Shown here: positions 11,208 through 18,462 of the stretch, piece by piece
Layout: each line of letters begins with the position of its first letter
Numbering within the stretch: position 1 is the first letter of the stretch
NCBI GenBank assembly: GCA_019420065.1
Contig: JAHZHX010000022.1
Location: forward strand, 1-29,372
Reading direction: 5' to 3'
DNA length: 29,372 nt
From: Clostridiales bacterium
Lineage (GTDB): Bacteria > Bacillota > Clostridia > Christensenellales > Aristaeellaceae
Notes under the pieces: model-generated
Told to the model about the DNA's origin: nothing
The model's database searches: none
The model's input: the letters and a program-made list of their open reading frames with translations, nothing else
Made by a program: the position numbers and the translations under genes

Positions 11208-12017
11208 ATGCGAGAGATACTGATCCATAACTGGGATGAATTGCACAGCGCCATCTTTGAAGGCGTATGGGATCCTGCCATCCTGCGCTACCGCAACAAC
11301 CGCGTCTATCGCGGCATGTCCGACTGCCAGTGGGGGCTGACCCCCTCGCTCAACCGCGCCTGCCCGCAGGATCTGTCGCTGGAAAAGATGATTCTGCGTT
11401 CTTTCCAGAAATACGGCTATGCCGAACTGCAAAACTGTACCTCGTTCTGGGAAATTGTCGCCATGGGGCAGCAGTTCGGCTTGCCCACGCGCCTGCTGGA
11501 CTGGACCTACTCTCCCCTGGTCGCGGCCCATTTTGCCACGGAGGACGTATCCGCCTACGATCGGGACGGAATCATCTGGTGTGTGAACATTCCGGACGTC
11601 AATGCGCGCCTGCCCGCCGTGTTTTATCACCGGTTGAGCGAGCAAAAGGGGCTAATTTTTACCCGTGATATTCTGGATGGACTGGCTTGCGATTTCAACG
11701 CCCTGCGCGCCGTTGCAGACAAGCCCTTCGCACTGTTTTTTGAACCGGCTTCCACCGTCAACCGCATTGCCAACCAGTATGCGCTTTTCTCGGTGGTATC
11801 AGACCCTTCCGTTACGCTTTTGGATCTGCCGGAAAGCGAATGCTTCACCCGTCTCATCATCAGCCGGAAGGCAAAGCTGGAAATCCGCGACAAGCTGGAT
11901 TATATCAACATTTCCGAGCGCATGATCTACCCGGGGTTGGACGGCATCTGCAAATGGATCGCCCGTCGTTATGCTCCGCTTGGACCGCTCTATAACGTCC
12001 CGGACAAGGAGGAATAG
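11208..12017 (+). CDS. FRG domain-containing protein
   Basis: 269 residues. The FRG domain fills the N-terminal half: VYRGMSDCQWGLTPSL (residues 33-48) and GQQFGLPTRLLDWTYSPL (87-104), followed by VAAHFA. These are the hallmark blocks of the family, whose biochemical function is not established. No other domain is recognisable in the C-terminal half and no membrane segment is seen. The ATG at 11208 has GAGGAT upstream; the gene starts 24 bases after the SGNH gene and ends one base before the GNAT gene, so it is in the same transcript. FRG genes elsewhere often sit in mobile or defence contexts; here the partners look metabolic. Confidence 0.88.
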   Translation: MREILIHNWDELHSAIFEGVWDPAILRYRNNRVYRGMSDCQWGLTPSLNRACPQDLSLEKMILRSFQKYGYAELQNCTSFWEIVAMGQQFGLPTRLLDWTYSPLVAAHFATEDVSAYDRDGIIWCVNIPDVNARLPAVFYHRLSEQKGLIFTRDILDGLACDFNALRAVADKPFALFFEPASTVNRIANQYALFSVVSDPSVTLLDLPESECFTRLIISRKAKLEIRDKLDYINISERMIYPGLDGICKWIARRYAPLGPLYNVPDKEE

Positions 12018-12018
12018 C

Positions 12019-12567
12019 ATGAATTTTCCCGCTCAGACGTTTCTTTTGCATGATGGACGCGTCTGTACGCTGCGTTCTCCGCTGCCGGAGGACGCGCCGC
12101 AGCTGCTGGCACATTTGATCCAGGTCTGCAGCGAAACGCGTTTTCTTCTGCGCGAACCTTCCGAATGCAACTATACGCTGGATCAGGAAGCGGCCGTGAT
12201 GCAGAAATATCTGGATGCGCCGCGTGCCGTGATGCTTTCGGTCTGGCTTGACGGCCGCTGCGTTGCCAACGCCAGCGTGGACGCGCGCAGCCGTACCCTG
12301 CGCGCGCAGCACCGCGCCGTCATGGGCCTGAGCGTGCAAAAGGCTTACTGGCGGCAGGGAATCGGTTCGCAGATGCTGCGCACGCTGATTGCCTGTGCCC
12401 GCGACTTTGGATACATGCAACTGGAGCTTGAGGCCGTCGCCGATAATGAAGCCGCGCTGGCGCTCTACCGCAAATATGGTTTTATCCGCTACGGCACGCG
12501 CCCCCGCGGACTGCGCTACGCGGACGGCAGCTTTGCCGACGATATACTGATGTCGCTCACATTATAA
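12019..12567 (+). CDS. GNAT family N-acetyltransferase
   Basis: 182 residues. The acetyl-CoA binding motif A is seen as VMGLSVQKAYWRQGIGSQML (101-120; pattern Q/R-x-x-G-x-G/A at 113-116), followed by LELEAVADNEAALALYRKYGF, the usual motif B region. It transfers an acetyl group to an amine of unknown identity. The start at 12019 is fixed by AAGGAGG six bases upstream, inside the end of the FRG gene, and by only one base between the FRG stop and this ATG, so the two are translationally coupled. Fifteen bases separate it from the sulfatase gene. Target (protein, aminoglycoside or amino sugar) is not inferable. Confidence 0.92.
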   Translation: MNFPAQTFLLHDGRVCTLRSPLPEDAPQLLAHLIQVCSETRFLLREPSECNYTLDQEAAVMQKYLDAPRAVMLSVWLDGRCVANASVDARSRTLRAQHRAVMGLSVQKAYWRQGIGSQMLRTLIACARDFGYMQLELEAVADNEAALALYRKYGFIRYGTRPRGLRYADGSFADDILMSLTL

Positions 12568-12582
12568 GAAAGGACGTTTTTT

Positions 12583-13989
12583 ATGACAAACCGCCCGAAC
12601 ATTCTTTGGCTCTGCACCGACCAGCAGCGCTTTGACACCATCCATACCTTGGGAAATCCCTATATTGACACGCCCAATCTGGACGCGCTGTGCGCCCGCG
12701 GCACCGCCTTCACCAGCGCCTATTGCCAATGCCCTATCTGCACGCCCAGCCGCGCCAGCTTCCTTTCCGGACGCTATCCCTCCTCCGTCAATGCCAACAT
12801 CAACGGCGGCGATAACCCGCCCGAGCATTGCAAATTTATCACCCGTTATCTCGCGGACGGCGGGTATACCTGCGGTCTGGTCGGCAAGCTGCATACCTCC
12901 GCTTATTGGGGCGACTATGAAAACCGCCTGGATGACGGATACAGCTATTTCTGCCACACCCTGGGACCTGGGCATCACCTGGACGGCACCAGCCAGTATT
13001 CCGCCTGGCTGCGCGAAAAGGGCATTGACTGGCATACCCTGTTTACCAATGACGGCAAGCATGACTATTACTGGTATCGGGACGACGCGCCCATTGAGCT
13101 TCGTCAAACGGCCTGGTGCGCCGAAAAAGCCATCGACTTCATGCGCACGCACACCGAAGAGCCATGGCTGCTGTCCGTCAACTGCTACGACCCGCATCCT
13201 CCTTACGACGCGCCCAAGGAGCTGGTAGAAAAGTACCTGGCACGCGATCTGCCCGCTCCCTTCCTCTGCCCCGAGGACGAAGAGCGCGCTCAAAAATTCG
13301 CTTCCGTCTACCATCAGCTGGGTTTCCGCCCCTTCACGGACGATTACGTTCGCTATGCCCGCGCTTCCTATTATGCCATGTGCGAAATCGTGGATATGCA
13401 TTACGGCCGCATCATCAGCGCGCTGGAAGAGCTGGGCATTGCGGACAATACGGTTATCATTTATAATTCTGACCATGGCGAGATGCTGGGCGACCACGGC
13501 TACACGCATAAGGGCTGCCGCTTCTATGAAGGACTTGTGCATGTGCCGCTGATTATTTCCGTTCCCGGGCTGCCGGGCGGCGCACGCTACGCGCATCCGG
13601 TCGAGCTGACGGACATTGCCCCCACCATTGCCGCGCTGTGCGGAATTGAATTGAAAGCTACCGTCGGCCATTCGCTGCTTCCCGCGCTGCGCGGCGATCT
13701 GCAAACCCCCGTGCGCAGCTTTGTCCGTACCGAGTATTACAACACGCTCCTGGAAGAAGAGGGCGGCGAAACGTATGGCGATATGTATTTTGACGGCCGT
13801 TACAAGCTGTGCGTATACCATGGCCTTGAAGAAGGAGAATTGTACGACCTGCAAAACGACCCACAGGAGAACCATAACCTCTGGAATGAGCCCGCCCTTG
13901 CCTCCAAAAAGCTTTCTTTGCTGCTGGCCTCCTATGACGCATCCGTGCGTCTGACCCGTCCGGGTCAGGTACGCCGTGGCCGGTACTGA
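12583..13989 (+). CDS. Sulfatase family protein (Cys type), no signal peptide
   Basis: 468 residues of the alkaline-phosphatase-like sulfatase fold. The sulfatase signature CTPSR has Cys53, the residue that must be oxidised to formylglycine, followed by ASFLSGRYP. Other active-site features: D13 and Q14 in CTDQQ, K102 and H104 in GKLHT, DPHPPY at 203-208, and D297-H298 in NSDHGEMLGDHG with K310. The protein starts directly with TNRPNILWL and has no signal peptide, so it probably works in the cytoplasm on an imported sulfated substrate. In an anaerobe the Cys would be matured by a radical-SAM enzyme (anSME); none is in the window. It ends the four-gene run that starts with the SGNH gene. Confidence 0.93.
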   Translation: MTNRPNILWLCTDQQRFDTIHTLGNPYIDTPNLDALCARGTAFTSAYCQCPICTPSRASFLSGRYPSSVNANINGGDNPPEHCKFITRYLADGGYTCGLVGKLHTSAYWGDYENRLDDGYSYFCHTLGPGHHLDGTSQYSAWLREKGIDWHTLFTNDGKHDYYWYRDDAPIELRQTAWCAEKAIDFMRTHTEEPWLLSVNCYDPHPPYDAPKELVEKYLARDLPAPFLCPEDEERAQKFASVYHQLGFRPFTDDYVRYARASYYAMCEIVDMHYGRIISALEELGIADNTVIIYNSDHGEMLGDHGYTHKGCRFYEGLVHVPLIISVPGLPGGARYAHPVELTDIAPTIAALCGIELKATVGHSLLPALRGDLQTPVRSFVRTEYYNTLLEEEGGETYGDMYFDGRYKLCVYHGLEEGELYDLQNDPQENHNLWNEPALASKKLSLLLASYDASVRLTRPGQVRRGRY

Positions 13990-14003
13990 TTCCAGCTTAC
14001 ATC

Positions 14004-14044
14004 AAAAAGCGGCGGTATCCTATCGTTTGACAGGATACCGCCGT
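14004..14044 (-). terminator. Terminator stem-loop copy 1 (keeps the minus-strand T tract)
   Basis: Stem 14011-14021 with 14032-14042 (11 bp, extendable by C14010-G14043), 10-base loop. Read on the minus strand it is followed by GC and five T (14008-14004), so it can end transcripts of the tldD-pmbA-PHP operon. On the plus strand no T tract follows; the sequence passes straight into the CAG...CTG element. It is the left copy of a 36-bp direct duplication. Confidence 0.6.
14009..14044 (+). repeat. 36-bp flanking duplication, left copy
   Basis: Identical to 14279-14314 at 35 of 36 positions (G at 14012 is A at 14282). It ends exactly where the CAG...CTG element begins and contains the whole terminator stem-loop. 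It has the look of a long target-site duplication. Confidence 0.85.
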
Positions 14045-14278
14045 CAGGGCATCAAAAAAGTCTTTTTGATGCCCTGCGATGAAATTTCGCTAAAGCGAAC
14101 TTTCATCGGAAGCGTCATTTTCTTGTAATGCTGCGCATTACGGCCAGAAAATGACATAGGAAGCGGCATTCCAGCCGCTCCTCGCGGCGTACACGCCGCC
14201 GCTGCGGATTATAAAATGAAGGAGCTGCGCCCCTTCATTGCATCCCGGCAATGATGTACCCACTTTGTTGATGGTCTG
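14045..14278 (+). mobile_element. CAG...CTG multi-hairpin element 1 (putative non-autonomous element)
   Basis: A 234-bp non-coding element. Terminal inverted repeats are 14045-14060 and the complement of 14263-14278, matching at 13 of 16 positions. The left end is half of a 14-bp perfect hairpin (14045-14058 with 14063-14076). Further hairpins follow almost without gaps: 14077-14084 with 14101-14108 plus an inner 5-bp stem; 14114-14123 with 14146-14155 enclosing 14125-14131 with 14135-14141; 14162-14167 with 14174-14179; 14184-14189 with 14194-14199; 14215-14222 with 14232-14239. It has no convincing coding frame. It is flanked by a 36-bp duplication of the terminator. It shares end structure, but not interior sequence, with the element at 27466-27664. 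Structure is seen; mobility is inferred. Confidence 0.6.
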
Positions 14279-14314
14279 GCGACGGTATCCTATCGTTTGA
14301 CAGGATACCGCCGT
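14279..14314 (+). repeat. 36-bp flanking duplication, right copy
   Basis: Right copy of the duplication at 14009-14044 (35 of 36 identical). It begins at the base after the CTG end of element 1. Confidence 0.85.
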
Positions 14315-14320
14315 TTTTTT
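14283..14320 (+). terminator. Terminator of the sulfatase gene run (stem-loop copy 2)
   Basis: Stem 14283-14291 with 14302-14310 (9 bp), 10-base loop, then CCG and seven T (14314-14320). It is the copy that retains the plus-strand T tract, so transcripts from the SGNH-to-sulfatase genes should run through the element and stop here, about 330 bases after the sulfatase stop and just before the convergent PHP gene. Confidence 0.75.
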
Positions 14321-14328
14321 GATTGATT

Positions 14329-15021
14329 TTATTCGTAGGAACGGTTGCAGATGACCTGCGCCCGGCCTTCCCTGATGGCAGCGCACAGCGCCGCGTAGCT
14401 TTCCGCCTTTTCGGCAAGGCCGATATAACCGCGCGCCGTTTCATCCACATGATGCGCGTCCGACCCGCCGGTCATGGGCATGTGATGCGCCTGCGCATAA
14501 GCGCGCGCCTTGTCGTTTTCGGCCATGGTGCTGTTGCCGCCGTTAAAAACCTCAATGGCGTCGGCAATCCCTTCGCGCTCCACGCAGGGCGTATGGATAT
14601 ACCACGCCTGGCGGTACGGATGCGCCCGGATTAGAATCCCGCCCGCGGCATGCACCTCGTCACGGTAGCGCTCGATCTCCCAGGTTTCGCACCAGGGATG
14701 CGCAAGCAGCCATTTGGGGCTCAATCCCAGCGTGACATAATCCTCGCCGTTGTCACGGTAAGTCAGCTCCCAACCGCAAAAAACATCGATCCCCAAGCGT
14801 TTGCCCGCTTTGAGCGCCGCATAATAACCTGCCAGCTGCTTTTCCACGCGCCGGTTCCAGTCCTTCTCGTCCCGAGCCCAGGACTGTACGTTCATCAGAT
14901 GGTCGCTCACCACCACGCCGGAAAAGCCCTTTGCCTGATACGCCGCTACCATATCCGCCGCCAGGCTGCGCGCGCAGCGGCTGGTTTCCATGGTATGCAT
15001 ATGCAATTCATAATAATACAT
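14329..15021 (-). CDS. PHP-domain metal-dependent phosphohydrolase
   Basis: 230 residues of the polymerase-and-histidinol-phosphatase (PHP) superfamily. Metal ligands are visible in order: H7 and H9 (ELHMHT), D40-H41 (VSDHLMN), E85 (GWELTYRD), H134 (IRAHPYR), and D188 and H190 (GGSDAHH). Such stand-alone proteins hydrolyse phosphoesters; the substrate is not clear. Its ATG (15021) comes one base after the pmbA stop, so it is translationally coupled and third in the tldD-pmbA operon. It converges on the sulfatase gene across the hairpin element. I find no fusion or frameshift. Confidence 0.88.
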   Translation of the reverse strand: MYYYELHMHTMETSRCARSLAADMVAAYQAKGFSGVVVSDHLMNVQSWARDEKDWNRRVEKQLAGYYAALKAGKRLGIDVFCGWELTYRDNGEDYVTLGLSPKWLLAHPWCETWEIERYRDEVHAAGGILIRAHPYRQAWYIHTPCVEREGIADAIEVFNGGNSTMAENDKARAYAQAHHMPMTGGSDAHHVDETARGYIGLAEKAESYAALCAAIREGRAQVICNRSYE

Positions 15022-15022
15022 A

Positions 15023-16369
15023 TCAGTTGCCGGCCACCGTCATCTCACCCACATCCACGGAGGGGCTGCCCACCGGAGAGCCAATAAACTCCAGATCGCA
15101 GCCGAAAGCGCGAATGTTCTTAAGCAGCGTATAGAAGTTACCCGCCACGGTGATCTGCTCCACGGCACGGCCCTTTTTGCCATTCTCCACGGTATAGCCT
15201 TTGGCCAGCAGCGAAAAATCGCCGCTGATCGGGTTCGCGCCCGCGTGCAGGCCGCTCACCTCGGTAATCACCAGACCATCCTTCACATCCTCCATCAGCT
15301 GGGCCAGCGTTTTTTCACCGGGTTTGAAATAAAAATTGCTCGGCTCCACGTCAATCGAAGAAGCATACCCCGCCTTGCTGGCGTTTCCGGTAGACTGCAC
15401 GCCCGCCTTGCGCGCCGTTTTGAGGTTATGCAGCAGCGTAGTCAGCCTGCCGTTTTCAATCACGGCCTTAACGACCGTGGGCACGCCTTCATCATCAAAG
15501 GCCTTGGAGTCCAGACCGCCTGCCATGTGCGGGTCATCCATCAGCGTAACGCACTCGGCTGCAATCATTTCCCCCTCGCGGTCCTTGAGCAGCGACATGC
15601 CCTGCTGCGCCGCATCGGCAGAGAATACACCGGAGAAGGTCGAAAGCAGGTCGGGCATGCAGCGCCGGTCAATAATCACGCGGTAGGAGCCACTGGGAAC
15701 AGGCGCGGCGTTCAGGTTGAACAGCGCTTCCTCCACGGCGTCCTTGGCAATTTTGTCGGCGGAGATCTGGCTGAAATCACGCCCGCAGGCAATGCCCATG
15801 CCGGTCGCCACGCGCTCGCCCTCCTTGGCCACGGCAGACACATAGGCTACAATCATATTGTCGCGCCGCGCAAGCTTAAGCCCGTAGCTGTTGACCAGTT
15901 CCACGGTAGACGAAACAGTGCTGACCGCGTTATAGTCCACCTGCTTGATGCGTTCATCGCCGCAATGCAGCGCCTTGTCTTCCAGCGCAAGCAGGAGTTT
16001 GAGCTTCGCATCCTCATCGACTGCGTCCAGCGCCGGCTGGTAGTTATCCACCTGGGGATAGCTCTGCGCGCCGCGATATATTTCCTGAACGGCGTCATCC
16101 TCAACCAGCTCCGCGCTTTCGATCACGCCATGCACCAGCATATCAATGGCTTCCTCGTCATAGGCCTCGGTCGCCGCATACCCCATCTTACCGTTATACA
16201 GGCCGCGCAAAGACAAACCGCTGCGGGTGGAAACGGCATAATTTGTCACCTCGCCGCCATTGGCCATCGCGCGAAAGCTATCGTTATTGACGGTATATAC
16301 TTCGGCCGCCTCAATGCCCTGCGCCAGCGCCGCCTTGAGAAGCTCTTTGATAAACAATTCTTTTTCCAT
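15023..16369 (-). CDS. pmbA: TldE/PmbA family protein
   Basis: 448 residues; the TldE (PmbA) partner of the TldD metalloprotease. In E. coli the TldD-TldE heterodimer cleaves unfolded peptides and matures microcin B17 and CcdA. TldE lacks the HExxxH zinc motif, and none is present here, as expected for the non-catalytic subunit. Typical features are the Asn/Ser-rich N-terminal segment (ALAQGIEAAEVY) and the C-terminal half with PSNFYFKPGE, GLVITEVSGLHAGANPISG and FSLLAKGY. ATG 16369 lies 13 bases after the tldD stop with AAGGAGG overlapping that stop. The pair form a co-expressed unit. Confidence 0.93.
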   Translation of the reverse strand: MEKELFIKELLKAALAQGIEAAEVYTVNNDSFRAMANGGEVTNYAVSTRSGLSLRGLYNGKMGYAATEAYDEEAIDMLVHGVIESAELVEDDAVQEIYRGAQSYPQVDNYQPALDAVDEDAKLKLLLALEDKALHCGDERIKQVDYNAVSTVSSTVELVNSYGLKLARRDNMIVAYVSAVAKEGERVATGMGIACGRDFSQISADKIAKDAVEEALFNLNAAPVPSGSYRVIIDRRCMPDLLSTFSGVFSADAAQQGMSLLKDREGEMIAAECVTLMDDPHMAGGLDSKAFDDEGVPTVVKAVIENGRLTTLLHNLKTARKAGVQSTGNASKAGYASSIDVEPSNFYFKPGEKTLAQLMEDVKDGLVITEVSGLHAGANPISGDFSLLAKGYTVENGKKGRAVEQITVAGNFYTLLKNIRAFGCDLEFIGSPVGSPSVDVGEMTVAGN

Positions 16370-16382
16370 GCTCGTTTCCTCC

Positions 16383-17765
16383 TTAACGGCCGCCGCCCAC
16401 GGTGATGCTGCTCACGCGAATCATGGGCTGACCCACATTGGTGGGCACGCTCCCGCTCAGCGAGCCGCACATGCCCTGCGCCATCTGCATATCCTTGCCA
16501 ACGCGGTCGATCTTGGTCAGGATCTCGCTGCCGCGGCCAATCAGCGACGCGCCGCGCACGGGATGCACAATTTTTCCGCCCTTGACCAGATAACCCTCTT
16601 TGACAGAGAAATTAAACTCGCCGGTAGAGGGATTGACCGAACCGCCGCCCATGGATTTGGCATACAAGCCATCGCCCATTGAAGAAATGATTTCGTCATT
16701 ATCGTCATTGCCGGCGGCAATATAGGTATTGCGCATGCGGCTGGTCGGCGCAAAGGAATAATCCTGACGACGGCCATTGCCCGTCACGGGCATCTGCATG
16801 CGGCGGCTATTCAGCCGGTCGATCATGTAGTTTTTCAGCACGCCGTTCTCAATCAGCACCAGCTTTGTGGTCGGCGTCCCCTCGTCATCAATATTCTCGC
16901 TGCCCCATTCGTTGGCAATCGTGCCATCATCAATGGCCGTCACACAGTCCGCGGCAATCTTTTGCCCTAACTTGCCGCTGAACTCGCTGGTGCCAATGGC
17001 AACGCTGGTCGCCTCCAGGCTATGGCCGCAGGCTTCATGGAAAATCACCCCGCCAAAACCATTATCGATGACAACCGGCATCACGCCCGCCGGACATACC
17101 GGGGCGTGCAGCATAGTGGTAGCCTGCTCGGCGGCTACGCGAGCCGCTTTTTCCGGATCGATACGGCTGTCAAAAATTTCAAAGCCCTGCATGGCGCCCG
17201 GTCCAAAGAAGCCGGTCTGGTTCTCAGAGCCGTTGCTGGCCACAGCGGAAACCGACATGCGGGTATACACGCGCGTATCGCTGGTATACAGCCCGTCGCT
17301 GTTGGCAATCCACACGTTCTGTTCGCTGTCCTGATAGCGAATAACGCCCTGCACAATCTCGCTGTAACCGGAAAGCACGTTCTGCGCCGCGCGCATTTTC
17401 TCGATCTTTTTCGCCGCCTTGACCGCAGAGGGCATCATGGCGATAGCATGGTTATTCGCGTACTCCGTCGCGCGCAAGGGCTGCGCGGTCAGCCGCACAT
17501 CGGAACGCAGCGCGCTGGCAGCGCGTTTCGCGCAGGCCAGCAAACCCTCGCGGCTGGTATCGTTGGTATATACATACACGCCTCGGAAGCCCAAATACAC
17601 GCGCACGCCCGCGCCATGCAGGCGATTGCTGTTCACGCCCTCCACCTTTCCAGAACGCATGGCAATGCTATTGTTGCGGCGATCTTCATAGAAAATCTCG
17701 GCAAAATCCCCGCCCGTTGAAAGCGCGCAGTCAATAACTTCCTGCGCAATCCTTTTTTCCAGCAT
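16383..17765 (-). CDS. tldD: TldD family metalloprotease
   Basis: 460 residues. The zinc motif HEACGH is at 243-248 within GGVIFHEACGHSLEA, the catalytic site of the family. DEGTPTTKLVLIENGVLKNYM, RMRNTYI and FSVKEGYLVKGGK are standard TldD blocks. The ORF is open for 35 further codons upstream, but ATG 17765 has GGGAGG 5 bases before it and gives the normal MLEKRIAQ beginning. First gene of tldD-pmbA-PHP, with a promoter at about 17.9 kb. Together with PmbA it acts as a cytosolic peptidase. No modified-peptide precursor gene is visible nearby, so a housekeeping role is more likely than a dedicated maturation role. Confidence 0.95.
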   Translation of the reverse strand: MLEKRIAQEVIDCALSTGGDFAEIFYEDRRNNSIAMRSGKVEGVNSNRLHGAGVRVYLGFRGVYVYTNDTSREGLLACAKRAASALRSDVRLTAQPLRATEYANNHAIAMMPSAVKAAKKIEKMRAAQNVLSGYSEIVQGVIRYQDSEQNVWIANSDGLYTSDTRVYTRMSVSAVASNGSENQTGFFGPGAMQGFEIFDSRIDPEKAARVAAEQATTMLHAPVCPAGVMPVVIDNGFGGVIFHEACGHSLEATSVAIGTSEFSGKLGQKIAADCVTAIDDGTIANEWGSENIDDEGTPTTKLVLIENGVLKNYMIDRLNSRRMQMPVTGNGRRQDYSFAPTSRMRNTYIAAGNDDNDEIISSMGDGLYAKSMGGGSVNPSTGEFNFSVKEGYLVKGGKIVHPVRGASLIGRGSEILTKIDRVGKDMQMAQGMCGSLSGSVPTNVGQPMIRVSSITVGGGR

Positions 17766-17892
17766 GTTTACCTCCCAATATGGTTTATTTCCGCAGCAGC
17801 ATTCCCCTGCTGTCCCGACAAATACCGCTGACGCGTGCGACAATTCCTGCCAACCGCAGCCATGGGCCATAACCTGCCTCGGTATTTAGTAT

Positions 17893-17922
17893 ATTATACC
17901 ACATTTCTTCCATCTGAAACAA
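17893..17922 (-). promoter_or_regulatory. Promoter of tldD-pmbA-PHP
   Basis: Minus strand: TTGTTT (17922-17917), 18-base spacer, perfect TATAAT (17898-17893). About 120 bases before the tldD ATG. The -35 is only a partial match, so activity is less certain than that of the divergent promoter at 17978. Confidence 0.55.
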
Positions 17923-17977
17923 GCATTATGTATGAAAATGCAGCATTTTTGCAATCGCTTTGACGTCTGCGCGCAAG

Positions 17978-18006
17978 TTGACAGCCTCCGATGCGCCTGA
18001 TATAAT
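17978..18006 (+). promoter_or_regulatory. Perfect consensus promoter of the MazG-like gene
   Basis: TTGACA (17978-17983), exactly 17 bases, TATAAT (18001-18006), with TGA directly before the -10 (extended -10). Twelve of twelve consensus bases at ideal spacing predicts a very strong housekeeping-sigma promoter for a small two-gene unit (pyrophosphohydrolase and hsp20). Confidence 0.85.
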
Positions 18007-18025
18007 ATAGATGGAGGGATTTTTG

Positions 18026-18355
18026 ATGAAACAGTACCATAAGCTTGTCCGCGACCGCATTCCCGAAATCATTGCTGGCTGCGGCAACCGCCCCATATAT
18101 TATACGCTGGACAACACCGCCTACCTGACCGCGCTGGAAGAAAAGCTCAGCGAGGAAACCGCCGAATACCGCAAGGAACCTTCCATGGAAGAAATGGCGG
18201 ATATTCTTGAAGTCATTGCCGCCATCTGCAAAGCACGCGGCTTTGATTCAGCCGTTTTGCAGCGGGTTCAGCAAGAAAAGGCTCGAGAACGCGGCGGTTT
18301 TGAACGGAAAATTTTTCTGCGCGAGGTGCTTGAGCCTGGCGATACGGGCTTTTGA
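18026..18355 (+). CDS. MazG-like nucleoside phosphate pyrophosphohydrolase
   Basis: A 109-residue all-alpha NTP-PPase-like protein. It starts MKQYHKLVRDRIPEII, common in small phosphoribosyl-ATP pyrophosphohydrolase-like house-cleaning enzymes. The metal motif EExxE...ExxD is present as E43-E44-x-x-E47 and E56-x-x-D59. Predicted to hydrolyse (d)NTPs or related nucleotides to the monophosphate and pyrophosphate; the exact substrate is unknown. Start 18026 has GGAGGG 7 bases upstream; an ATG five codons earlier overlaps that site. It is likely co-transcribed with hsp20, which begins 107 bases later. Confidence 0.85.
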   Translation: MKQYHKLVRDRIPEIIAGCGNRPIYYTLDNTAYLTALEEKLSEETAEYRKEPSMEEMADILEVIAAICKARGFDSAVLQRVQQEKARERGGFERKIFLREVLEPGDTGF

Positions 18356-18384
18356 GCGGCCTTCGTAAATACGCGCATAAAAAA

Positions 18385-18456
18385 TGCCCCTTTCGGGAGA
18401 AAATATGCACGCAGGGCATCCATGCCTTGCGCATTTCTCTCTTTTTGAAAGGGGCA
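18385..18456 (+). promoter_or_regulatory. Long leader hairpin that buries the hsp20 ribosome binding site
   Basis: A 72-base imperfect hairpin directly upstream of hsp20. Base stem: 18385-18394 with 18447-18456 (10 bp, perfect). Middle stem: 18397-18402 with 18434-18439 (6 bp). Upper stems: 18405-18408 with 18431-18434 and 18411-18418 with 18423-18430 (one G-U pair), 4-base loop. The stems at 18434 share one base, so the exact pairing there is approximate. The Shine-Dalgarno sequence AAAGGGG (18448-18454) is fully paired to CCCCTTT (18387-18393). No T tract follows, so it is not a plus-strand terminator. Small heat-shock genes are classic sites of RNA thermometers; this fits one structurally. 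Confidence 0.55.
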
Positions 18457-18462
18457 ATAAAT

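Noticed and set aside
14009..14314. Repeated hairpins considered as a CRISPR array or integron attC sites.
   Set aside because: Only two copies of each repeat, separated by more than 190 bases of structured rather than unique spacer DNA, with no cas or integrase gene and no attC core motifs.
14138..14386. An 82-codon minus-strand frame across element 1.
   Set aside because: No ribosome binding site, runs through perfect hairpins and the duplicated terminator, and overlaps the end of the PHP gene; non-coding.
18352..18462. A 37-residue N-terminal extension of Hsp20 from a TTG.
   Set aside because: It lies in the leader hairpin, has no family similarity, and the ATG at 18463 has a proper ribosome binding site.
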